Of a stretch of DNA of 64,000 nucleotides, positions 53,537 to 64,000 are shown in pieces. A program made the translations under genes and the position numbers. The notes under the pieces were generated by a model. That model worked only from the letters and a program-made list of their open reading frames with translations. It searched no databases and was not told where the DNA came from. Origin of the DNA: Novosphingobium fluoreni (GTDB lineage Bacteria; Pseudomonadota; Alphaproteobacteria; Sphingomonadales; Sphingomonadaceae). The stretch covers positions 434,001 through 498,000 of the forward strand of contig NZ_JACIDY010000001.1 in NCBI RefSeq assembly GCF_014196615.1. The letters run 5' to 3'. Each line of letters starts with the position of its first letter. Within the stretch, counting starts at the first letter, position 1.

Positions 53537-54982
53537 ATGACGGCGCTGCGCGAAGATGCAGGATCAGGGAGCCGTAAGCGTATGAATGCGCCGTTTGCCG
53601 TGCGCCCGCTAGCGGGTGTGGAAGCCGTCCCGGAAAACCTCATCGTCGCCCCGTCGCTGGAGCGGCGGCGGTTGCAGTCCTACCTTTTCATGATGGCGGG
53701 TGACATCGTCGTCATCTTCGCTGGCTTCGGCATTGCCGGATATCTGTTCGCAGGGATTCAAGGCGGGGCCGACGCACTCATCCAGAGCGAAATATTGCTG
53801 CCGATCTTTTTGACGATCGCGCTTTATAACGGCTCTTATTCGGTAGAGGCGCTGCGGGATCCTTGGCGCGGCATTTTTCGATCGCAAGCGGCATTGGTGC
53901 TGTCGGTCGCGGCGGTGGTCTTCATTGCCTTCTTCGCCAAGGCCTCCTCCGACTTTTCGCGCCTCGGCTTTGGCACGGGCACCATCTGCACGGTCCTGCT
54001 GCTGGTCTGGGGGCGGCTCCAGATGCGCAGCTTCGCGCGGTGGCGCTGCGGGACCAATCCGTACAACGAACTAGTGATCGACGATGGCGGGCCGCGTGTC
54101 GATTTTCCCGGCGCGATCCGGATTTCCGCCAGTGCGATGGGCCTGAAGCCCAACTTGAACGATCCCCATGCCCTGGATCGCATCGGCCTGGTCTTGCGCA
54201 ATATCGACCGCGTGATCGTAAGCTGCCCCGCCGCTCGCCGGGCGGATTGGGCGATGATGCTGAAGGGCGCAAACGTCGACGGCGAGGTGCTGGACGACGA
54301 GGTTGCCAGGCTTGGCGCACAAGGCGCCCGGGTCAAGGCCGGGCACGGCCTGTTGCTCGTCTCTGCAGGTCCGCTGGGGCTGCGTGATCGGATCGTCAAG
54401 CGGCTGCTGGACATGTCCTTTGCTGGCACCGCGATCTTCTTCCTTTCGCCCCTGCTGGTCACGGTTGCCATTGCTATTAAGCTGCAGGACGGCGGGCCGG
54501 TGTTCTTCGTGCAGCGCCGCATGGGTCGGGGCAACCGCTTCTTCAACATGTACAAGTTCCGCTCGATGACGGTGGCCCTCTGCGACACGGAGGGCAACGT
54601 TTCAGCCTCGAAGAACGACCAGCGCATCACCCGGATCGGCAAGTTCATCCGCTCCACCTCGATCGACGAACTGCCGCAGTTGTTCAATGTGCTGCTGGGG
54701 GACATGAGCCTGGTTGGCCCGCGTCCGCATGCGATCGGCTCGCAAGCCGGATCAAAGCTCTTCTGGGAAGTCGACTTGCGCTATTGGCAGCGCCACAGCT
54801 TGAAGCCCGGTCTCAGTGGTCTGGCCCAAGTACGTGGTTTTCGCGGGGCGACCGAGAAGGAATCGGATCTGGTTTCGCGCCTGCAGTCAGACCTCGAATA
54901 TCTCGAAGGCTGGACGATCCTGCGCGATATCAAGATCATCTTCCTGACCTTGCGCGTACTGGTGCACGACCGGGCATTCTGA
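53537..54982 (+). CDS. Polyprenyl-phosphate glycosyl-1-phosphate transferase for exopolysaccharide
   Basis: About 481 residues from ATG 53537 (an ATG at 53582 and an upstream TTG are alternatives). It has four N-terminal membrane helices, a middle cytoplasmic part and a C-terminal bacterial sugar transferase domain from about residue 290: KRLLDMSFAGTAIFF, VFFVQRRMGRGNRFFNMYKFRSM, STSIDELPQLFNVLLGDMSLVGPRPHA and KPGLSGLAQVRGF. It resembles GumD/PssY/SpsB enzymes, which load the first sugar phosphate onto undecaprenyl phosphate. It stands alone on its strand; the rest of the EPS genes are elsewhere or at the 24 kb flippase. Confidence 0.9.
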   Translation: MTALREDAGSGSRKRMNAPFAVRPLAGVEAVPENLIVAPSLERRRLQSYLFMMAGDIVVIFAGFGIAGYLFAGIQGGADALIQSEILLPIFLTIALYNGSYSVEALRDPWRGIFRSQAALVLSVAAVVFIAFFAKASSDFSRLGFGTGTICTVLLLVWGRLQMRSFARWRCGTNPYNELVIDDGGPRVDFPGAIRISASAMGLKPNLNDPHALDRIGLVLRNIDRVIVSCPAARRADWAMMLKGANVDGEVLDDEVARLGAQGARVKAGHGLLLVSAGPLGLRDRIVKRLLDMSFAGTAIFFLSPLLVTVAIAIKLQDGGPVFFVQRRMGRGNRFFNMYKFRSMTVALCDTEGNVSASKNDQRITRIGKFIRSTSIDELPQLFNVLLGDMSLVGPRPHAIGSQAGSKLFWEVDLRYWQRHSLKPGLSGLAQVRGFRGATEKESDLVSRLQSDLEYLEGWTILRDIKIIFLTLRVLVHDRAF

Positions 54983-55042
54983 GCGCCGGAAGTTCGGGTA
55001 ACGCTGCTACCAAGCGGGTTCCCCACCCGCAAACGGCCGCCC

Positions 55043-55558
55043 TCAGTTCTTCTTGGGAACCGAGAACGTGCCCGTCACGCGGCCCTCGGCGGAGGAGACG
55101 CCGCTGTTCAGGTCCACGACAAAGCGATTGCCGCGCAGGGTATCTCCGCCGCCACGCTTCAGCGAGGCGTTGCCGACCATGGTGATCACCCGCCGGTTGA
55201 AGTCGTAAATGCCAACGTCGCCGGTCGCGATCTCATCATTGCGGTTAACGGTGACGCCCCCGGTCGCGGTGATCCGCTGGATTTGCATCGAGCCGGCATT
55301 GGTGAAATCCACCACAGTGCGCGCGGCGCGCAGGCGCAGCTCGGCCTGCTTCACATCGACATTGCCGGAAAGCACGACGCGGTTCTGCTTGTCCTGCAGC
55401 TCGATACGGTCAGCGGCATAATCCACCGGCGCATTGCTGTTGTGGCCCGAAAGAGCCTGTGCATCGACGCGGGGCGGGGCGATGAGCCCGAAAGAGGCCG
55501 CGCCCAGGGCAGTCGCCGCGCTCAGCAGGACCGCGTTGCGCTTGCGGGTGGCCGTCAT
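55043..55558 (-). CDS. lptA: LPS transport periplasmic protein LptA
   Basis: A 171-residue periplasmic protein (signal peptide, then an OstA-like beta-jellyroll: PVDYAADRIELQDKQNRVVLSGNVDVKQAELRLRAARTVVDF). It bridges LptC in the inner membrane to LptD in the outer one. It overlaps the lptC stop by 4 bp. The family shows weak sequence conservation, but the context is decisive. Confidence 0.9.
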   Translation of the reverse strand: MTATRKRNAVLLSAATALGAASFGLIAPPRVDAQALSGHNSNAPVDYAADRIELQDKQNRVVLSGNVDVKQAELRLRAARTVVDFTNAGSMQIQRITATGGVTVNRNDEIATGDVGIYDFNRRVITMVGNASLKRGGGDTLRGNRFVVDLNSGVSSAEGRVTGTFSVPKKN

Positions 55559-56202
55559 TTAGGGATCCTCATCTTGCCGGGCGTCATCCTCAGCCGGGCG
55601 TTGCCTTGCAGCGTTACGGTACGATCTTCCAGGTTGGCGACGATGTTGTCTGCCCGGAACGTGCCGGTCGGGACGGTGCCGGATACTCCGCCGGAGCCGA
55701 CCGCGTTCTGGCTCTTGATATCCACCGCCACGTTCTGCGTGCGCATCCGGTAGCCATCGGCCGCCGCGAAATCGACCGGGCCGTTCACCGCGATCTTCTC
55801 GGAATTGTAATTGTAGTCACCCGAAGGCGCTCGGATTTCCGCCGGTCCATCCGTCAGGTTCAGCTTGGCGACGAGATCGTTCATCGAGACCACCGGCACG
55901 GCAGCGGTTTGCTGCAGAGCGCTGCCGGCCGTGAGGACGAACGGCCGCCCCTTGCCGTCCGCACCGCGATAGGCGGCATCGGCCACCTGCACGCGCTCGT
56001 TCGTGACGGCGACTTTGTTGCGGTCTAGCAGGAAACTGATTTCGCCACGGGGTGACAGCGGCAGCAGGATCATGATCGCCGCCAGCAGACCGATCCCCGT
56101 AGGCAGCGCCTTGCCCAGGAAACCGATCATCCGGTCATGCGAGCCGCCAGGCGCCGCGAATTGGCGGCGGCGGTTACGCATCTGGGTGGCTTGGAGCGAC
56201 AT
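55555..56202 (-). CDS. lptC: LPS export protein LptC
   Basis: A 215-residue protein with a single N-terminal anchor (about residues 30-50: LPTGIGLLAAIMILLPL) and a periplasmic jellyroll. It takes LPS from LptBFG and hands it to LptA. In sphingomonads it lies upstream of lptA as here. The identification rests on the overall pattern and the neighbour. Confidence 0.85.
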   Translation of the reverse strand: MSLQATQMRNRRRQFAAPGGSHDRMIGFLGKALPTGIGLLAAIMILLPLSPRGEISFLLDRNKVAVTNERVQVADAAYRGADGKGRPFVLTAGSALQQTAAVPVVSMNDLVAKLNLTDGPAEIRAPSGDYNYNSEKIAVNGPVDFAAADGYRMRTQNVAVDIKSQNAVGSGGVSGTVPTGTFRADNIVANLEDRTVTLQGNARLRMTPGKMRIPK

Positions 56203-56208
56203 GGCGCG

Positions 56209-56832
56209 TCAGGCGGCTTCGTGGCTGAAGATATCGTGATCGGGCCAGCCGGCCAAATCCAGACGAGCGCGGTGCGGCAGGAAGTCAAAGCAGGCCTGAG
56301 CCAATTGCGCCCGGCCCTCGCGTGCCAGCCGGGTCACGAAGATATCGTGCATGGCGTGCAGATAGCGCACGTCGGACGCGGCATATTCGCGCTGCGGATC
56401 GCTGAGTTCAGCCGCGCCCCAATCGCTGGACTGCTGCTGCTTGGAGATTTCCTTACCCAGCAGCTCGCGCACGATGTCCTTCAGGCCGTGGCGATCGGTA
56501 TAGGTGCGGGTCAGCTTGCTGGCGATCTTGGTGCAGAACACCGGCGCGGCGGTGACCCCCAGGTAATGTTCGATCGCGGCAAGGTCGAAACGGGCGAAAT
56601 GGTACAGCTTCAGCCGCGCGGGATCGGCCAGCACGGCGCGCAGGTTCGGCGCGGCATAATCGCTGCCGACCTTGAAGCGCACGAGATGCTCGTCGCCCCG
56701 TCCGTCCGAGATCTGGACAACGCACAGCCGATCCCGTGGGGTAATCAGCCCCATCGTTTCGGTGTCGACAGCAACCGCGCCCGGCGCAAGCACGCCTTCG
56801 GGGAGATCTTCTTCATGAAAGTGGACAGCCAT
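56209..56832 (-). CDS. rnd: Ribonuclease D (DnaQ-fold 3'-5' exonuclease)
   Basis: A 207-residue protein, shorter than E. coli RNase D, as usual in alphaproteobacteria, because the HRDC domains are missing. Exo motifs: GAVAVDTETMGL (exo I, Asp-Glu), YHFARFDLAAI (exo II) and QREYAASDVRYLHAM (exo III). It trims tRNA or other RNA 3' ends. Starts at ATG 56832; two earlier in-frame ATGs (56853, 56871) are possible. Next to lptC, same strand. Confidence 0.9.
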   Translation of the reverse strand: MAVHFHEEDLPEGVLAPGAVAVDTETMGLITPRDRLCVVQISDGRGDEHLVRFKVGSDYAAPNLRAVLADPARLKLYHFARFDLAAIEHYLGVTAAPVFCTKIASKLTRTYTDRHGLKDIVRELLGKEISKQQQSSDWGAAELSDPQREYAASDVRYLHAMHDIFVTRLAREGRAQLAQACFDFLPHRARLDLAGWPDHDIFSHEAA

Positions 56833-56884
56833 AAGCCCAAGATGCTTAGGCATTGCACCCGAACTTCGCAATGGGCGCTAAGGC

Positions 56885-57592
56885 ATGATCGAGAGTGAAT
56901 CCGCGCAACTGGGGTCGGATGCAGTGCCCGCAAGCTGGCGCGAGGCGCTGGAGCCAGTATTGGCAACGCCCGAGGCGCGCCGGCTCGAAAGCTTCCTGAA
57001 AGCGGAGGAAGCGGCGGGCAAGCGAATCTATCCGCCCCGTGGCAGCCGGCCTTTGGCGTTGCAGCTGACGCCGCTGGACGCGGTGAAAGTGGTGATCCTG
57101 GGGCAGGACCCGTATCACGGCGAAGGTCAGGCGCATGGCCTGGCGTTCTCGGTGCCGGACGGCGTGAAAGTGCCGCCGTCGCTGGTCAACATTTACAAGG
57201 AGATCGCCAGCGACTTCGGCGTGGCGCGGCCGACAAGCGGCAATCTGGAGCGTTGGGCGCGGCAAGGCGTGCTGCTGCTGAATACCTCACTGACCGTGGA
57301 GGAGGCGCGCGCGGGTTCGCATGCCAAGCGGGGGTGGGAAGCGATCACTGACGCGGTGATCGCCGCCGTCGCCGCCAAGACAGAGCCCTGCGTGTTTATG
57401 CTGTGGGGCAATCACGCCCGCCGCAAGGCCGAGCATGTGCCGGGGCTGGCGGATGGACGTCATCTGATGCTGACCGCGCCGCATCCCAGTCCGCTATCGG
57501 CGCATTCCGGGTTCTTCGGGTGTCGCCATTTCACCCGTGCCAATGCTTTTCTGCGCGAGCATGGGCGGGGGGAGATCAACTGGACGGGGTGA
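56885..57592 (+). CDS. ung: Uracil-DNA glycosylase
   Basis: A 235-residue family 1 enzyme that removes uracil from DNA. The water-activating motif GQDPYHGEGQAHGLAFSV has catalytic Asp75, and the second motif HPSPLSAHSGFFGCRHF is near residue 199. Complete. It is divergent from rnd and convergent with gltD. Confidence 0.98.
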   Translation: MIESESAQLGSDAVPASWREALEPVLATPEARRLESFLKAEEAAGKRIYPPRGSRPLALQLTPLDAVKVVILGQDPYHGEGQAHGLAFSVPDGVKVPPSLVNIYKEIASDFGVARPTSGNLERWARQGVLLLNTSLTVEEARAGSHAKRGWEAITDAVIAAVAAKTEPCVFMLWGNHARRKAEHVPGLADGRHLMLTAPHPSPLSAHSGFFGCRHFTRANAFLREHGRGEINWTG

Positions 57593-57638
57593 AAGCGCCC
57601 GTCAGGCTGCGGTGAGGAGGAACAGGCCGTCCCCTGGC

Positions 57639-57658
57639 CCCTCCCGCTAGCGGGAGGG
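57639..57658. repeat. 20-bp perfect palindrome
   Basis: CCCTCCCGCTAGCGGGAGGG lies between the convergent ung and gltD genes. Without a T-tract it is more like a dispersed palindromic repeat, although it may work as a bidirectional terminator. Confidence 0.5.
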
Positions 57659-57695
57659 AGACCATCGTTCGCCGTGCCCCGCGGTTGAGCGGTAG

Positions 57696-59129
57696 TTATC
57701 GGGGCAGTTCGGATTTGCCCATCAGCGCTTCATCCACGGCGCGGGCGCACTGACGACCTTCGCGGATCGCCCAGACCACCAAGCTCTGGCCACGACGCAT
57801 GTCGCCGCAGGCCCAGATCTTGTCTTCCGAGGTCTTGTAGGCGAGCATGTTCGCCTTGACGTTGCCCCGCGCGTCCAGCTCGACGGCGGCCTGGTCCAGC
57901 ATGCCGGCCTTGCGCGGGCCGACAAAGCCCATCGCCAGCAGGATGAGATCGGCCTGCAGCGTGAACTCGCTGCCTTCGATCTCCACCATCTTGCCGTCTT
58001 TCCATTCGACGCGCACGCATTCGAGGCCGGAAACGTCGTTGCCGCCGACGACACGCTTGGTCAGGACCGCCCAATCGCGCTCGCAACCTTCCTGGTGGCT
58101 GGACGACGTGCGCAGCCGCAGCGGCCAGAACGGCCAGCTAAGCGCCTTGTCTTCCATCTCGGGTGGCTTGGGCATGATCTCGATCTGGGTGACGGAGGCC
58201 GCGCCCTGACGGTTTGAGGTGCCGACGCAGTCCGAGCCGGTATCGCCGCCGCCGATGACGATGACGTGCTTGCCGGTCGCGGTCAGCGAACCGCGTGGTG
58301 CGGCGCGCAGTTCGTCGTCACCGGCGTTGCGCTTGTTCTGCTGGGTCAGGAACTCCATCGCCAGGCGCACGCCCGGCAGTTCTGCACCCGGGATGTCGAG
58401 CTTGCGGGGGTGTTCCGCGCCACCCGCGAACACGATCGCGTCGAAGTTTTCCTTCAGCGAATTGACCGAGATGGTCACGCCCACTTCGGTCCCGGTGCGG
58501 AACGTCACCCCTTCGGCTTCCATCTGCATGGCGCGCCGATTGATGAGGTGCTTCTCCATCTTGAAGTCCGGGATGCCGTAGCGCATCAACCCGCCGATCC
58601 GGTCGTTCTTCTCGAACACGGTGACGGTGTGGCCGGCACGGGCCAGCTGCTGGGCTGCGGCGAGGCCCGCCGGGCCGGATCCGACCACGGCCACGGTCTT
58701 GCCGGTGCGCTTGGCCGGGATTTGCGGCGCGATCCAGCCGTTCTGCCACCCCTTGTCGACGATGGCGCACTCGATCGACTTGATCGTCACCGGCTGGTCG
58801 ATGATGTTCAGCGTGCAGGCGGCCTCGCATGGCGCGGGGCAGATGCGGCCGGTGAATTCCGGGAAATTGTTGGTAGAGTGCAACACGTCGAGCGCGTTGC
58901 GCCAGTCGTTCTCGTAGACCAGGTGGTTCCAGTCGGGGATAATGTTGTTGACCGGACAGCCGGTATGGCAATGGGGAACGCCGCAGTTCATGCAACGTGA
59001 TGCCTGAGCCTTCAGATCGGCCTCGGGCAGCGGGACGACGAACTCTTTATAGTTCTTCAGCCGCGCTTCGGGCGCTTCGTAGCCGCGATCGTGACGGTCG
59101 AGTTCGAGGAACCCGGTTTCCTTACCCAT
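57696..59129 (-). CDS. gltD: Glutamate synthase small subunit
   Basis: A 477-residue FAD protein supplying electrons from NADPH to the large subunit. The N-terminal cysteine-rich part [17 protein letters not shown] forms [4Fe-4S] clusters, followed by the FAD-binding [19 protein letters not shown] and a second NADPH-binding Rossmann motif [13 protein letters not shown]. Second gene after gltB, with a 110-bp gap holding a strong hairpin. Confidence 0.98.
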   Translation of the reverse strand: MGKETGFLELDRHDRGYEAPEARLKNYKEFVVPLPEADLKAQASRCMNCGVPHCHTGCPVNNIIPDWNHLVYENDWRNALDVLHSTNNFPEFTGRICPAPCEAACTLNIIDQPVTIKSIECAIVDKGWQNGWIAPQIPAKRTGKTVAVVGSGPAGLAAAQQLARAGHTVTVFEKNDRIGGLMRYGIPDFKMEKHLINRRAMQMEAEGVTFRTGTEVGVTISVNSLKENFDAIVFAGGAEHPRKLDIPGAELPGVRLAMEFLTQQNKRNAGDDELRAAPRGSLTATGKHVIVIGGGDTGSDCVGTSNRQGAASVTQIEIMPKPPEMEDKALSWPFWPLRLRTSSSHQEGCERDWAVLTKRVVGGNDVSGLECVRVEWKDGKMVEIEGSEFTLQADLILLAMGFVGPRKAGMLDQAAVELDARGNVKANMLAYKTSEDKIWACGDMRRGQSLVVWAIREGRQCARAVDEALMGKSELPR

Positions 59130-59190
59130 CTTGAGATACTCCCCGTGAGCGTCGATCCCGACGACGCTCCCGCTTCCTCACATATGCCAG

Positions 59191-59221
59191 AAAAGGGGAA
59201 CTCCGGCCAACCGGAGTCCCC
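59191..59221 (-). terminator. Intrinsic terminator-like hairpin between gltB and gltD
   Basis: Read on the minus strand: GGGGACTCCGG-TTGG-CCGGAGTTCCCC followed by TTTT. The stem is 11 bp with one unpaired base, and the run of four T follows it directly. It sits 19 bp past the gltB stop and before gltD, so it probably gives partial termination and a lower level of gltD, or is overridden. Confidence 0.75.
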
Positions 59222-59239
59222 GATTGCTTACTTCGCCCG

Positions 59240-63877
<4,638 letters not shown>

Positions 63878-64000
63878 CGATAAATACCCGTCCTGTCATT
63901 TGCCGGGTCATCCCTGCCTGATGATCTTTTCCGCCACGACCTTTCCGGTCGTTGACGAAGATCGCGAATCGCGGTGGTGCGACGCGCGGCAGGTTGGCCC
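63878..64000. other. Upstream flank of gltB
   Basis: The last 123 bp of the window contain the 5' leader and probably the promoter of gltB. An open frame on the minus strand runs through part of it but shows nothing I can recognise; the end of an upstream gene cannot be excluded. Confidence 0.4.

Noticed and set aside
63878-64000. Possible C-terminus of another minus-strand gene at the window end
   Set aside because: Several minus-strand frames run through but none gives a recognisable sequence within 120 bp.

Overview
The window reads as a chromosomal segment of a GC-rich alphaproteobacterium, most likely a member of the Sphingomonadales (Sphingomonas/Novosphingobium relatives). Reasons: a three-gene bc1 operon (Rieske, cytochrome b, cytochrome c1), the order DUF3576 lipoprotein - leuS - lptE - holA, an MmcB-family protein, an RHH_4 ribbon-helix-helix protein, acetoacetyl-CoA reductase, tandem PilZ domains, Tat-type motifs, and several small intergenic palindromes of a kind common in sphingomonads. 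The taxonomic call is inference from gene content; there is no rRNA here. No IS element, prophage or CRISPR array is visible.

Layout. 1-8.9 kb: end of an MFS symporter, queG, an ABC-2 exporter pair, exported MsrB, a tandem PilZ protein, tRNA-Leu(UAA), ihfB, a POT peptide transporter and a small membrane protein. 9-17.6 kb (mostly minus): dxs, a Zur-like Fur regulator, msrA, purH, a heparinase II/III-like protein, rpe, then a DUF2141 protein on plus. 17.6-25.4 kb: a dense envelope-lipid cluster, with a minus operon (MobA-like NTP transferase, Tam41-like nucleotidyltransferase, lipid kinase) divergent from a plus operon (CDP-alcohol phosphatidyltransferase, HIT protein, glycerophosphotransferase-like protein), then a LicC-like cytidylyltransferase and a flippase. 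25.4-33.5 kb: M20 amidohydrolase, GNAT, threonine aldolase-like enzyme, EamA transporter, SDR, pepN and pgeF. 33.7-38.4 kb: petABC, mmcB-like gene, tRNA-Arg(CCG), an outer-membrane barrel protein. 38.4-42.4 kb (minus): gpmA-purE-purK-folA-ribF. 42.5-48.5 kb: tRNA-Thr(GGU), an orphan VirB1/VirB2-like pair, galU, murA, small conserved proteins, phbB, an unknown envelope protein. 48.7-64 kb: DUF3576-leuS-lptE-holA, an exopolysaccharide-initiating glycosyltransferase, lptC-lptA, rnd, ung, gltB-gltD.

How it fits together. Most genes are housekeeping: purine synthesis (purH, purE, purK), folate and flavin, isoprenoids (dxs), ammonia assimilation (gltBD), respiration (petABC), and envelope building (murA, lptA/C/E, galU, EPS transferase, flippase). 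The most interesting part is 17.6-25.4 kb. Its genes together supply every step of a dedicated phospholipid or phosphosphingolipid head-group pathway: lipid kinase, CDP-activation by a Tam41-type enzyme, CDP-alcohol transferase, a second cytidylyltransferase, a polymer-type phosphotransferase and a flippase. A second curiosity is a VirB1/VirB2-like pair without any other type IV secretion gene.
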